A DNA stretch of 64,000 nt from Methanobrevibacter sp. (GTDB lineage: Archaea > Methanobacteriota > Methanobacteria > Methanobacteriales > Methanobacteriaceae), in NCBI RefSeq assembly GCF_015062935.1, contig NZ_SUTM01000008.1, positions 42,361 through 106,360 on the forward strand, read 5' to 3'. Made by a program: the position numbers and the translations under genes. The notes below the pieces were generated by a model. It saw nothing but the letters and a program-made list of their open reading frames with translations, had not been told where the DNA came from and made no database searches. Below are positions 44,700 through 54,656 of the stretch, piece after piece (the first letter of the stretch is position 1; every line of letters begins with the position of its first letter).

Positions 44700-46445
44700 T
44701 TATATTTTCCATTCTCCGCTTAAGTTTTGCAAATCGACCATTCTTTTAAACAGCCCGTCATTTGCTATCAGTTCGTCAGGTGAACCCTGCTCTGCAATTC
44801 TTCCATCATCCAAAACAACAATCTTGTCGGCATTGGCGATTGTACGCATTCTGTGTGCGATGATGATTACTGTTTTGTTTTTAATTAGCTCAGAGAGTGC
44901 CTTTTGGATTTTTGATTCGTTTTCAACATCCAAAAATGATGTGGCCTCGTCCAATAGAATTACATTGGCATCCTTTAGAAGTGCCCTTGCAATTGATATT
45001 CTCTGTCTTTGACCTCCTGATAAAAGCTCTCCGTTTTCACCGATTACAGTATTGTATCCGTCAGGAAGTTTCGCTACAAATTCATCACATTCCGCAAGTT
45101 TAGCGGCCTGAATAACCTCTTCATCAGTTGCATCCTTTCTTCCGACACGAATGTTTTCCAGAATTGTGTTGTTAAACAGAATTACGTCCTGGAACACTAT
45201 GGAAAAGTTTTCCAGAAGTTTTTCTGAGTCCAGCTTGGATAAATCCTGACCTCCAAGGCAGACCTCACCTGAAACGGGATCCCAAAATCTTGCAGCAAGT
45301 TTTGAAACTGTTGATTTACCTCCTCCGGACGGTCCGACAAGAGCAGTCACTTCACCTTGATGTGCAGTAAATGAGATATCAGTCAGCACGTCCTTTAAAT
45401 CATCGTAATTGAAATTGACATTTCTGAATTCAACATCATATCCGTCCAGTTCATAATCTGTTAATCCTCCTTCAACTACAAGGCTTTCAATTTCCTGGGC
45501 CCTTGCAATCTTATTGTCCATCATCAATATTTCAGCTAAAAACATCAAACCGTTTTCAAGAGGTGAATAAACGGTTGCAGAAGCTATAAGGAAGATTAAC
45601 AGTGTGAAAATAGATACCTGTGAGTTTAAAATCAGGTAGGAACCTAAAAGAATTACTGAAACTATTCCGAGGTTTAAAACAACTTTGCCTGTGATGACAC
45701 CTGCAGCAGACATGAGTTCTGATTTAAGTCTTGACTTTTCGATTATGGATGTAAGACCGCTTATTTTGCCGTAATATTCATCTTCGTAGTTATAGGATTT
45801 CAAGTCCCTTATGGATTCAATGCATTCCTGCATGGCATCTCCACAGTTGAGCAAATCCTTCATCACCAAATCTCCACCTTTATAGATGAGTCCTTTTGAG
45901 ACATACAATATGACAAATGCCACGGGAACTACCCACAGGAGCGCTATGGCCAATCTCCAGTCAAATACAAACATACCTATTGAAACAAGACAAAGTGAAA
46001 GAATGGAACCAAGCAACTGCGGAACAGCATGTGAGAAGACATGCTCCAAATCAGTGCAGTCATTCATTATTGTTGATGTCAAATCTGCAAGATCCCTGTT
46101 TTCAAAAAAGGACAGAGGCAGTTTTCTCAAGTTTTCACCAAGATTGACTCTTCTGTTTTCACTTTCAACATAGGTGGTGTTGAAAACGAAATGATACTGT
46201 TTCCATGCAAATGCAAAAATTATTCCTAAAACAATCAATATCAATAGAATAAACATTCCAAGATTCGGTTCGATTATCTCGCCGCCTGTCAATGGTTCAA
46301 TCCACATATAGATTAAAAGGGCATATAATCCTACAGGAAACATGAATGAGATGTCAACAAGCATTGTGTAAACAATTCCCCTGATTAAGTTATCTGATCC
46401 GTCTTTTGTAAGTCCGAATCTTTTCTGGAAAAATTCAGATATCAT
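44700..46445 (-). CDS. ABC half-transporter, exporter fold (YbtQ/IrtB-like)
   Basis: This 581-residue protein has a six-helix domain (about 1-310) fused to an ATPase: Walker A GPSGGGKST, signature LSGGQRQRISIARALL, Walker B VILLDEAT. Pairs like this are usually exporters, but YbtPQ and IrtAB import siderophore iron, and the AraC regulator and ECF genes nearby fit that alternative. The ATG at 46445 overlaps the stop of the upstream half-transporter by one base (TAATG) and follows GAGGCGAT. Its presumed partner gene carries a nonsense codon. Confidence 0.88.
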   Translation of the reverse strand: MISEFFQKRFGLTKDGSDNLIRGIVYTMLVDISFMFPVGLYALLIYMWIEPLTGGEIIEPNLGMFILLILIVLGIIFAFAWKQYHFVFNTTYVESENRRVNLGENLRKLPLSFFENRDLADLTSTIMNDCTDLEHVFSHAVPQLLGSILSLCLVSIGMFVFDWRLAIALLWVVPVAFVILYVSKGLIYKGGDLVMKDLLNCGDAMQECIESIRDLKSYNYEDEYYGKISGLTSIIEKSRLKSELMSAAGVITGKVVLNLGIVSVILLGSYLILNSQVSIFTLLIFLIASATVYSPLENGLMFLAEILMMDNKIARAQEIESLVVEGGLTDYELDGYDVEFRNVNFNYDDLKDVLTDISFTAHQGEVTALVGPSGGGKSTVSKLAARFWDPVSGEVCLGGQDLSKLDSEKLLENFSIVFQDVILFNNTILENIRVGRKDATDEEVIQAAKLAECDEFVAKLPDGYNTVIGENGELLSGGQRQRISIARALLKDANVILLDEATSFLDVENESKIQKALSELIKNKTVIIIAHRMRTIANADKIVVLDDGRIAEQGSPDELIANDGLFKRMVDLQNLSGEWKI

Positions 46446-48235
46446 TATATCGCCTCGCTTTTTACTTTCCATTGGATGGACTGGTTGAATTCATCCCACA
46501 TTCTTGAATAAAGTCCATTTTCCTCAACCAATGAATCGTGATTTCCCTGTTCAACAATCCTTCCGCTGTCAACAACATAAATCTTATCCACGTTTCTGAC
46601 AGTTGACAGCCTGTGGGCAATCATGATTACAGTCTTGTCCTTTGTAATTTCAGAAATCGCCTTTTGAATCATGTATTCATTTTCGGGGTCAGCCAGCGCT
46701 GTTGCTTCATCGAGAATGATTATTGGAGCATCTTTCAGTATCGCCCTTGCAAGTGCAATTCTCTGCTGCTGGCCTCCAGAAAGATAGGTTCCTTCACTTC
46801 CGATAACTGTATCGATTCCATCCGGAAGCTCGTCGATAATGTCATCGCATTGGGCAAGGCTCAGTGCCTTTTTGACATCTTCCCTTGAAGCACCTTTTCG
46901 GCCTATTGCCACGTTATTGTAAATTGAATCCTTGAACAGTGTAGTGTTCTGAAATACGAATGAGATGTTTTCCATAAGTTCCCTTGTTGAGATGTCCCTT
47001 ACATCCACATCACCGACCTTGATTGAACCTTCTTTAACGTCCCAGAATCTTGGAATCAATGATGCTATTGTGGTTTTTCCACCACCTGAAGGTCCGACCA
47101 GTGCAACTGAATCGTTTTCATCTATCTTGAGATTTACATCATTCAGGATGTGTTCATCTGAGTCTGTATCGTCATAGTCAAAATAGACTCCTTCAAATGA
47201 AATTGAATGGTTTTTAGGCTTTTGAGGATTAATAGCTTCTGGAAGAGGTTTTTCGTTTAGAATAGCTTCAATGCCGTCCAGTGCATAGCTTGCCATCATC
47301 CAATCCTGTGAAACTGTCATTATCCTGTTCATCATAACGGCGCATATTGGAGTGAATATTATGTAAAACATGAAATTGGCAAAGAATTTCACATCCACCA
47401 GAGATCCTGCAAGAAGTATTCCTGCAGGAATCAGCAATGCGAAAAATCCGTTGATTGATACTGTAAATGCAGTCATCGGAAGCTGTGTGGACAGTGAATA
47501 TTCTGCTGAGAATTTACCGTAGTTTCTGATTGCTGTTATGAAGTTTTTAAATGAATAGACACTTTGCTGAAATGCCTTGGTAACAGGTATTCCCCTTACA
47601 TATTCAACCGCTTCGCCGTTCATCTTTTCAAGATACATCTGATATTCGGCCATGATATTCTGGGATTCCTTTGAAAACATCGGATACATAAAAAGGAAAC
47701 ATAATATTATCGGAATAAGACAGATTAATCCTAAAATCCAGTCAAAGCTGAACAGCAATATTAGAAATGCTATTGGAGTTACAATGGCTCCGGTAAGGTC
47801 AAACAGCTGGTGAGCCAGAAATGTTTCTGTCTTTGCAGTTGATTAGTCAATTACCTTTCTAAGTCCTCCGCTTGTGTGGTTTGAAAAGTATCCTAGAGGG
47901 AGTTTGAGCAGGTGTCTGACTGCTGCATCTTTCATGTTCTTTTCATTTTTAAATGCTGATAAGTGTGTTCCCATCAATCCACAGAAGTTTAGTGCTATTC
48001 CCAAAACTGCAAAAAAGAATGCATTGAATGCGTATTCTCCCAGGTTTTGGGCTTTTGTGAAATCCGGGGCGACAGTCAATAATGCATTAACCACATCCCA
48101 GATATAAATGAATGGAATCAATAAACATATAGCACTTAAAGCTGATAACACCATCCCAATGATGGACAGATATTTATAGTTACCAGAAAAGTTAAGTAAT
48201 CGTATAAATTTATTTTTACTTTGAGTTTTTGACAT
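46445..48235 (-). pseudogene. ABC half-transporter (YbtP/IrtA-like) interrupted by in-frame TAA
   Basis: A single frame runs from ATG 48235 (after AGGAGATTTAA) to the stop at 46445, about 596 codons, the usual length for a half-transporter. It is broken only by a TAA at 47843-47845. Before it the frame reads ...GGLRKVID, after it STAKTETFLAHQLFDLTGAI, which is continuous family sequence. The ATPase part is intact (GPSGGGKTT, LSGGQQQRIALARAIL, IILDEATALAD). One base change from GAA or AAA would explain it. No frameshift is seen, so it is a recent nonsense mutation, a sequencing error, or a readthrough site; TAA makes recoding unlikely. Confidence 0.85.
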
Positions 48236-48256
48236 TTAAATCTCCTAATAAGTTAA

Positions 48257-48272
48257 TTTAGGTATACCTAAA
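48257..48272. promoter_or_regulatory. DtxR-like box before the half-transporter/ECF operon
   Basis: TTTAGGTATACCTAAA is fully self-complementary over all 16 bases, 22 bp upstream of the operon's first ATG. A weaker relative, TTAGGTGAACCAAT, lies at 48361-48374, and TATA-like sequence at about 48401-48409. Confidence 0.8.
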
Positions 48273-48456
48273 AAATTAAAATTAATCTGAAAAGACAAAA
48301 CACTAAAATTGCTTAAAAAAGAAATAAAAGCCTAAATTAAAGTAGTTTTGTTAAAATTAATTAGGTGAACCAATATTCAATTTAAAGTATGAATAAAATT
48401 AGTATATAAATATTTTTGAACTGAAAAGGCGATTACTATACCAAAAAGACAAAAGA

Positions 48457-49407
48457 TTATTTTCTAAATTCGGAAGGTGTGCAGCCGATATAATCCTTGA
48501 ATGCCTGACTAAATTTGGAAGGTGATGAATAACCTACCCTTTTTGAAATTTCAGAAATTGTCAGCTCATCCTGTTCAATCAGTTTGCAGGCATAATCAAG
48601 CCGGTACTCCTTTCTCCATCTAAAAATCGGCTTTCCGTAAACTTCCCTGAAACAATTTTTAAGTGAGGTCTTGCTGATTGCATATTTTGAAGCCAGCTCA
48701 TCAATGGTGATTTGACTTTCCAGGTCATTTATTAAATCATTCTTAACGTTTTCAACAATATCTGCCTGTTTTCTTGAAAGAGAGATTTTATCATTGTCCC
48801 TGAACTCGGTAATTGAGAAAAACAAAAGCAGCTCGATGCATTTCAGTCTGAAATAATCCAGTTTAATACGCTCATCAACATCATAAAGCTCACCGATTAC
48901 ATGGTCAATGCGTTCATTGGCCCTTACTAAAACATAACCGTTGTTTTTCATTAAACCTTCATAAAACTCAACTATATCAAAATCGGGAAGATATCTTTTG
49001 ATGTATTCATTTGCAACATCAATGTCCATGAAAATCTCCAAACCCTTATAATATCCCAGCGGAAAATCGGAAACAGATTTTGTAACATCGGAAATGCTTA
49101 TGCACAAATCTCCTTTTTCAAAGTATATTATCCTGTCATCCCCGACCTGATAGGCATATCTGCCTGAAGCACAGTGGTTGATTTCAAGCATCCTTGATGA
49201 GATGTTATCCTCGAAAAAAACATTTTCCATATTTTCAACGTGCATATCAATATAGGACAAGATTATTCCGGGAAATATTGAATAGGTTTCCATTTTGCCG
49301 TATTCCGCATTTTTTCCCAGTTCAACAACCTTTTTGATTCCTTCATCTATAATATTGAAATCAGAAACAAGAATATCATCAAACATGTTGTAGAGATTTT
49401 CATTCAT
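48457..49407 (-). CDS. AraC-family transcriptional regulator
   Basis: This regulator of about 316 residues has a C-terminal double helix-turn-helix (LASKYAISKTSLKNCFREVY, RVGYSSPSKFSQAFKDYIGC, then TPSEFRK). The N-terminal part (about 1-200) would bind a ligand. It resembles the siderophore-sensing AraC regulators (YbtA/PchR type) found with YbtPQ-like transporters. AraC regulators are rare in archaea, which supports transfer from bacteria. The ATG at 49407 (MNENLYNMF) is chosen because the upstream TTG frame has no better context. It lies 221 bp ahead of the half-transporter gene and is divergent from hisA. Confidence 0.85.
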   Translation of the reverse strand: MNENLYNMFDDILVSDFNIIDEGIKKVVELGKNAEYGKMETYSIFPGIILSYIDMHVENMENVFFEDNISSRMLEINHCASGRYAYQVGDDRIIYFEKGDLCISISDVTKSVSDFPLGYYKGLEIFMDIDVANEYIKRYLPDFDIVEFYEGLMKNNGYVLVRANERIDHVIGELYDVDERIKLDYFRLKCIELLLFFSITEFRDNDKISLSRKQADIVENVKNDLINDLESQITIDELASKYAISKTSLKNCFREVYGKPIFRWRKEYRLDYACKLIEQDELTISEISKRVGYSSPSKFSQAFKDYIGCTPSEFRK

Positions 49408-49515
49408 GAGAATATTTTTGAGTTCGATTTTATTTAAAATGAACAGAAACAATACATATAAATGATTTCAAAACAAAAAATTATATTATAATAAAATATT
49501 ACAGGGAAAATGTAA

Positions 49516-50259
49516 ATGTCATTTAAAAACGATGAAATGTTAATAATGCCTGCTGTAGACATTAAGAATGGAAAATGCGTGCAGCTAGTTCAGGGCGAAC
49601 CTGGAAGTGAAATGGTTGAAATAGAAAATCCCGAAAAAGTCGCTAAGCACTGGGAAGATTTGGGAGCTAAAAACATCCATGTTATTGATTTGGATGGAAC
49701 CATCAATGGCGTGGCAAGTTTTGATATTATCAAAAAGATATTGAAAGAAGTATCAGTTCCAATCCAGCTTGGAGGAGGAATCAGAAGCCTTGAATATGCC
49801 CGCCAACTATTGGACCTTGACATAGAAAGACTAATCATCGGAACCATGGGGATTCAGCATCCTGAGACAATTACTGCATTATCAGATGAATACGGTTCCG
49901 ACAGGATAATGATTTCCCTTGACAGCAAGGACAACAAGGTTGTTATTAAAGGCTGGCAGGAAAAGATAGACAAAAGTCCTGTTGAGCTTTCAGCCGAGTT
50001 CAAGGAACATGGCGCAGGAAGCATTCTGTTTACAAACGTTGACGTTGAAGGCCTTTTAGGCGGATTTTACACAGACCCTGTTGAAGAGCTTAAAAAATCA
50101 GTGGATTTACCTATTGTTTATTCAGGCGGAATCACCACAATAGACGACATTAAAAAGCTGAATGAAAGTGGTGTTGAAGGAATAGTTATCGGTTCCGCCC
50201 TTTATAAAAATAAAATTGATTTGACTGAAGCTTTAAAATATCAAAAGAGGATAATATAA
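49516..50259 (+). CDS. hisA: ProFAR isomerase (histidine biosynthesis)
   Basis: This 247-residue TIM-barrel enzyme performs the Amadori isomerisation of ProFAR to PRFAR, step four of histidine synthesis. Conserved blocks are MPAVDIKNGKCVQLVQGEPG at the start, the phosphate sites QLGGGIRS and YSGGITT, and TNVDVEGLLGG. The start could be the ATG at 49516 or the in-frame ATG at 49537, seven codons on. It shares its final base region with the ribL start (ATG overlaps the stop at 50259). Confidence 0.95.
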   Translation: MSFKNDEMLIMPAVDIKNGKCVQLVQGEPGSEMVEIENPEKVAKHWEDLGAKNIHVIDLDGTINGVASFDIIKKILKEVSVPIQLGGGIRSLEYARQLLDLDIERLIIGTMGIQHPETITALSDEYGSDRIMISLDSKDNKVVIKGWQEKIDKSPVELSAEFKEHGAGSILFTNVDVEGLLGGFYTDPVEELKKSVDLPIVYSGGITTIDDIKKLNESGVEGIVIGSALYKNKIDLTEALKYQKRII

Positions 50260-50720
50260 TGAAAGTAATGGCGACCGGAACATTCGATATACTCCACCCT
50301 GGCCACGGTGTTTACCTGGAAGAATCCAAGAAATTAGGTGGAGAAGATGCTGAGCTTTATGTTGTTGTAGCAAGAGACGCTACCGTTGAAAGACGCAAAA
50401 GAGTGCCGATTGTAGGTGAAGAGCAAAGATTGGAGTTAATCAAAATGCTTAAACCTGTTACTGACGCATTTCTGGGAGATGCAAATGGGGATGTTTTCAA
50501 GATAGTTCGAGAAATCGACCCTGACATCATAACCGTCGGCGCAGATCAAAATCATGACATTGCTAAACTGCAGGCAGCTATTGACAAAAGAGGTTTGAAA
50601 GCCAAGGCAGTGCGTATTGAAAAGTACAGGGACTGCCAGCTTGACAGCAGCTGCAAGATTATTCGTAAAATTCAAAATACCGATTTTAAAGGAAAAATAA
50701 TGGATCATTGTGATGATTAA
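50259..50720 (+). CDS. ribL: Archaeal FAD synthetase
   Basis: This 153-residue nucleotidyltransferase makes FAD from FMN and ATP. It has the HxGH motif in [16 protein letters not shown], and [11 protein letters not shown] in place of the bacterial ISSTxIR region. Cysteines near the C-terminus ([13 protein letters not shown]) match the archaeal RibL type, whose activity is redox-sensitive. It overlaps hisA by one base and precedes argC by 14 bp. Confidence 0.9.
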   Translation: MKVMATGTFDILHPGHGVYLEESKKLGGEDAELYVVVARDATVERRKRVPIVGEEQRLELIKMLKPVTDAFLGDANGDVFKIVREIDPDIITVGADQNHDIAKLQAAIDKRGLKAKAVRIEKYRDCQLDSSCKIIRKIQNTDFKGKIMDHCDD

Positions 50721-50734
50721 GGAGGAAAATAAAT

Positions 50735-51757
50735 ATGTTTAAAGTAGCTATAATAGGAGCAAGCGGATATACTGGAGGAGAACTTTTAAGAATGCTTTTA
50801 AACCATCCTGAAGTGGAAGTAACAGACATCACTTCAAGACAATATGATGGAGTTCCAGCACATAAAATCCACCCCCACATTAGAGATTCAGGACTCACAT
50901 TTACAAACAAAAGTCCAGGGGATTTGGATGCGGATGTTGCATTTACAGCAACTCCTCACGGAGCATCAATGAAAATCGTTCCGGAACTTCTGGATGCAGG
51001 AATGAAAGTAGTTGACTTAAGCGGAGACTACAGATACCGTGACACTGCAGTATATGAAAAATGGTATGGAATGGAACATACCGACAAGGAAAACAAGGGA
51101 GTTTTCGGTCTTCCTGAACTTTACAGGGATGAAATCAAAAAAACAGACCTTGTAGCAAATCCGGGATGCTTCCCGACAGGAGCAATCTTATCATCCTATC
51201 CGTTAGTTAAAAACAATCTGGTTGACAGAATCATCATCGATTCAAAAACAGGAGTTAGCGGAGCAGGGGTTAATCCGTCAGCAACCACACATTATCCTAA
51301 TATTGCAGACAACGTTAATCCGTACAAAATATCTTCACACAGACACATGTCTGAAATCCAGCAGGAACTTCACGGTTTTGAAGACGTTAAAGTATCATTC
51401 ACACCGCACCTTGTACCTGTTATCAGAGGCATTCAAACTACAAGCCATAGCTTTTTAAATGATGAAAATATAGATATTACAGCAGAAGAAATTCGTGAAC
51501 TTTACATCAAGGAATACGGTGAAGAATTCTTTATTAAACTTATGGATGAAGGCGAAATTCCACACCTGAGTTCAGTCAGAGGATCCAACTTTGTACATAT
51601 CGGAGGATTTGAAATAGATGAAACCGGAAGACTGGTTATGCTTTCAGTAATCGACAATCTCGTTAAAGGAGCATCCGGTCAGGCAATACAGAACATGAAC
51701 ATTATCCTCGGAATTGACGAAACTTTAGGTTTAACACATTTCGGACTGCATCCTTAA
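50735..51757 (+). CDS. argC: N-acetyl-gamma-glutamyl-phosphate reductase
   Basis: This 340-residue NADP-dependent enzyme belongs to arginine biosynthesis. The nucleotide site is [17 protein letters not shown], the catalytic Cys is in [13 protein letters not shown] at about 146-158, and the conserved [11 protein letters not shown] and [13 protein letters not shown] blocks are present. It has a normal length. The ATG at 50735 follows AAGGAGGAAAATAAAT. Confidence 0.95.
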   Translation: MFKVAIIGASGYTGGELLRMLLNHPEVEVTDITSRQYDGVPAHKIHPHIRDSGLTFTNKSPGDLDADVAFTATPHGASMKIVPELLDAGMKVVDLSGDYRYRDTAVYEKWYGMEHTDKENKGVFGLPELYRDEIKKTDLVANPGCFPTGAILSSYPLVKNNLVDRIIIDSKTGVSGAGVNPSATTHYPNIADNVNPYKISSHRHMSEIQQELHGFEDVKVSFTPHLVPVIRGIQTTSHSFLNDENIDITAEEIRELYIKEYGEEFFIKLMDEGEIPHLSSVRGSNFVHIGGFEIDETGRLVMLSVIDNLVKGASGQAIQNMNIILGIDETLGLTHFGLHP

Positions 51758-51771
51758 TCAAAAAGAGGGAT

Positions 51772-52263
51772 ATGATGAAAAAATTAATAATTTATTACTC
51801 GCAAGGAGGAAAAACCGATTTGGTTGCAAGAACATTAGCTAAAAACTTGCATGCAGATTTGCTCAGAGTCATTGACTTGAAAAATCGTGAAGGTTTTAAA
51901 AATAAATTATTTGCTTCAATTAATGCATTTAGAGAAACCAAAACTGAAATTGCACCTAAAAGTGTTGATTTGACACCATACAGTACAATTTACTTTGGAA
52001 CTCCAACATGGAACGGGAATCCTACACCTGCAATCATAACCATGATTGACAGATGTGATTTAAAAGGAAAGGACGTTATTCTGTTTGCAACCATGGATTC
52101 CAACAGAGGAGAGTCAAACGTTAAAAGGCTTGAAGAAAAAGTTAAAATGCGTGGAGCAAGAGTTATTGAAAGCTTTACAATTGCAACAAAAGATAAAACA
52201 CCTGAAAAACTGGCGCATGATACCGAAGCGGTTATTGAAATAAAAGATTTGAAAATGTATTAA
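51772..52263 (+). CDS. Flavodoxin family protein
   Basis: This 163-residue flavodoxin-fold protein has the FMN phosphate loop IIYYSQGGKTDLVARTLAK and the second loop FGTPTWNGNPTPAI. It is a single-domain electron carrier or small reductase. Partners are not defined by context, since argC and pyrI flank it. Two adjacent ATGs at 51772 and 51775 are both plausible, following GAGGGAT. Confidence 0.85.
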   Translation: MMKKLIIYYSQGGKTDLVARTLAKNLHADLLRVIDLKNREGFKNKLFASINAFRETKTEIAPKSVDLTPYSTIYFGTPTWNGNPTPAIITMIDRCDLKGKDVILFATMDSNRGESNVKRLEEKVKMRGARVIESFTIATKDKTPEKLAHDTEAVIEIKDLKMY

Positions 52264-52275
52264 CTGGTGGATTAA

Positions 52276-52752
52276 ATGTCAAAAGATAAATCCGAACTAA
52301 AAATCAAGGCTATTGAAAACGGTACAGTGATAGACCACATTACTGCAAATAAGGCGCTGCACATCCTTAATGTGTTAGGGCTTCCAGATGAAGACACTCA
52401 GAATGTTACAATAGCTATGAATGTTTCTTCATCTGAAATTGGAAGAAAAGACATTTTAAAAATTGAAAACAGAGAACTGGACCACAGGGAACTTAATCAG
52501 GTTGCATTGATTGCTCCAAAGGCTACCATTAACATTATCAGGGATTACGAACCTGTTAAAAAAGATAAAATCCTGCTTCCTGAAAAAATCACTTCTATCC
52601 TTAAGTGTACAAATCCTAAATGCATTACAAATTATGAAAATGAGCCTATAACACCTATTTTTAATGTAATTGAAAAAAATCCTCCTGTTGTCAGGTGTCA
52701 TTACTGTGAAAAATTAATAAAAACAGAAGATATCGAAAAACAATTCGAATAA
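52276..52752 (+). CDS. pyrI: Aspartate carbamoyltransferase regulatory subunit
   Basis: This 158-residue regulatory chain has an N-terminal allosteric nucleotide-binding domain ([20 protein letters not shown]). The C-terminal zinc site is [11 protein letters not shown], then RCHYCEKL, which holds the R-C contact. The catalytic chain PyrB is not in the window. Start ATG at 52276 after GGTGGATTAA. It is convergent with the GMC oxidoreductase gene. Confidence 0.93.
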   Translation: MSKDKSELKIKAIENGTVIDHITANKALHILNVLGLPDEDTQNVTIAMNVSSSEIGRKDILKIENRELDHRELNQVALIAPKATINIIRDYEPVKKDKILLPEKITSILKCTNPKCITNYENEPITPIFNVIEKNPPVVRCHYCEKLIKTEDIEKQFE

Positions 52753-52757
52753 TCTTC

Positions 52758-53969
52758 TTATTTATTTTTTAATAGATAATCAGCCAGTCTTTTAGCCAAT
52801 GCAAGAATTGTTAAAATTGGAGGTTTTCCCGGAGAAACCGGAAGCACACTTGCATCACATACAAACAGGTTATGTATTTCACTTTCAAGATTGCTGTCAA
52901 CCGCTTTTCCTATTTTTACTGTTCCGCCAGGGTGAGCTCCCCTGTAAACGGTTGAACCGATTGTATTAGGGTCAACTCCCATTTTTTCTAAAATAAAACC
53001 TGCTGTTGCCACACCTTCAGCCAGATATCTTATATCTTCAATTGTATTGACCTTCTGGACAAATCCGTCACTGCTAACATATCCTTTGGACTCGTCAGGT
53101 GTTTTAACCATTATTGAAAATATGTCCTTATCTTCGACATCGGGATTGTCAATGTTGCCTTTAATGAATGATGAGAAATGAGGGGACAAAACGAAGTTTT
53201 TGCCTTTAACAAGACCGGTCATTTGAACTTCAGTGTTGAAATTGATGTCTTTAAGATATCCTCCCACACTTACAAATGGATCAAAGAAAAGTTCACGGCC
53301 TATTCCGGTCAGTCCCATATTTTTCATGATTACGGGAGTCTGTATTGCACCGGCACATAATACGATTTTATTGGATTTAATGAGATGCTCTTCATTGTCC
53401 TTGACATATTTTACACCGCTTGCAGCCATATTGCACAGGATTATGTCTGTCACTTCAGCGCCGCAAATCAGTTCGGCACCTGCTTCGACCGCTTCGTCAA
53501 TGAAATCCTTTGCTGTCCATTTTGCATCTACAGGACATCCGAATGCACATTTACCGCATTGGATACAGTCCTCTTCACGGATAGCTTTCGGCATTTTTAC
53601 AACATCCAGACCCAGATCACGGGCGGCATCCAAAAACATCTGACTGCCTTTTCCAATATGGGAATCATCAAGTTCATGTACACCAATTAAATTTTCCACG
53701 TATTCATATTCTTCAGTCAAATCTATGCCGAATTCATGGAGTTCTTCATCAAGAGCTCTTACCATATTGGCCATTGATACGACTGTAGAACCACCTACAC
53801 AGGTTGTTGACAGCAAATCAACATCAGGAGTATATTTATCATAATAATTGGCCGCATCCCTTGTTTCTGCATATGGACCTTTTTCTAGAATTACTACTTT
53901 TTGACCGTTTTTGGCTAGTTCACGAGCTAGAATCCCACCACCAGCACCGGTCCCGACAATGACAATCAT
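52758..53969 (-). CDS. GMC-family FAD oxidoreductase with ferredoxin-like Cys cluster
   Basis: This 403-residue flavoprotein has the N-terminal FAD loop VIVGTGAGGGILARELAKNG. A CIQCGKCAFGCPVDAKW stretch at about 135-151 could hold an iron-sulfur cluster. The GMC C-terminal block HPGGTVKIGKAVDSNLE then NLFVCDASVLPVSPGKPP is present. The substrate, an alcohol or sugar or lipid, is unknown. The ATG at 53969 follows GGTGAGAAT; an in-frame ATG seven codons upstream lacks support. Confidence 0.8.
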   Translation of the reverse strand: MIVIVGTGAGGGILARELAKNGQKVVILEKGPYAETRDAANYYDKYTPDVDLLSTTCVGGSTVVSMANMVRALDEELHEFGIDLTEEYEYVENLIGVHELDDSHIGKGSQMFLDAARDLGLDVVKMPKAIREEDCIQCGKCAFGCPVDAKWTAKDFIDEAVEAGAELICGAEVTDIILCNMAASGVKYVKDNEEHLIKSNKIVLCAGAIQTPVIMKNMGLTGIGRELFFDPFVSVGGYLKDINFNTEVQMTGLVKGKNFVLSPHFSSFIKGNIDNPDVEDKDIFSIMVKTPDESKGYVSSDGFVQKVNTIEDIRYLAEGVATAGFILEKMGVDPNTIGSTVYRGAHPGGTVKIGKAVDSNLESEIHNLFVCDASVLPVSPGKPPILTILALAKRLADYLLKNK

Positions 53970-54047
53970 ATTCTCACCAGTATATATCACTTGTTATATA
54001 ACTCGTTTTTAATATAAAAAACTTGGCAAAACAAATCGGCAAATTTA

Positions 54048-54063
54048 TTTAGGCATTCCTAAA
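54048..54063. promoter_or_regulatory. DtxR-like box before the secreted 144-residue protein
   Basis: TTTAGGCATTCCTAAA, with perfect 6-bp arms, lies 20 bp upstream of the ATG at 54084. An AATATAAAAAA TATA-like stretch lies at 54011-54021, so the box falls near the expected transcription start. Confidence 0.75.
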
Positions 54064-54083
54064 AATATTTAAATGGTGATAAA

Positions 54084-54518
54084 ATGAAAATTTCAAAAAT
54101 ATTGATTGCAGCTTTAATTTTAATTTGCGCAATAGGAATCGTATCCGCTGCAGAATTACCTAACCTGCAAGTGCCTGATACATTCAAAGACCTAGGCGGT
54201 GGAAGTTACAGCAATGAAGCAGACGACATAGAAATAGACATATTCAATGATACTGACTTGAAAAGCTATTTCACAAACGATACAGCAACAAAACTAACAG
54301 TTACTCCTGGAAAAATCAACAATACCTATAATTTCACCGACGGCGTAAACGAATTATTTGGAATTTGCGAACTGGTAAAAATCAACGATGACCAATACGT
54401 AATACAAGTTTGGGCCAACAGCGATTCAAGCGACACCAGTTTAGACAGATTCTACGATGCACTGGAACAAGTAAACAAATTAAACAACATAACCCCTGAA
54501 GACGCATCAACCTTATGA
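54084..54518 (+). CDS. Small secreted protein under a DtxR-like box
   Basis: This 144-residue protein has a typical signal peptide (KILIAALILICAIGIVSAAE, cleavage after about residue 22). The mature part is acidic and has no cysteine pairs apart from one Cys. It is rich in Asp, Asn and Thr. I recognise no domain. It is monocistronic, with a DtxR-like palindrome at its promoter, so expression probably follows metal supply. An extracellular role in metal capture or adhesion is possible but speculative. Confidence 0.75.
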   Translation: MKISKILIAALILICAIGIVSAAELPNLQVPDTFKDLGGGSYSNEADDIEIDIFNDTDLKSYFTNDTATKLTVTPGKINNTYNFTDGVNELFGICELVKINDDQYVIQVWANSDSSDTSLDRFYDALEQVNKLNNITPEDASTL

Positions 54519-54656
54519 GATAATGTCATCTGACATTATTTCAATTTCTTTTTTTAATTTTTCAACCCAAATTCATCACTAAAAATCATTGAAAAAAACT
54601 TTTATTAAGCATTAAAAACTATATATATTACATTAATAAAAGTTTGAGGGATTTAA

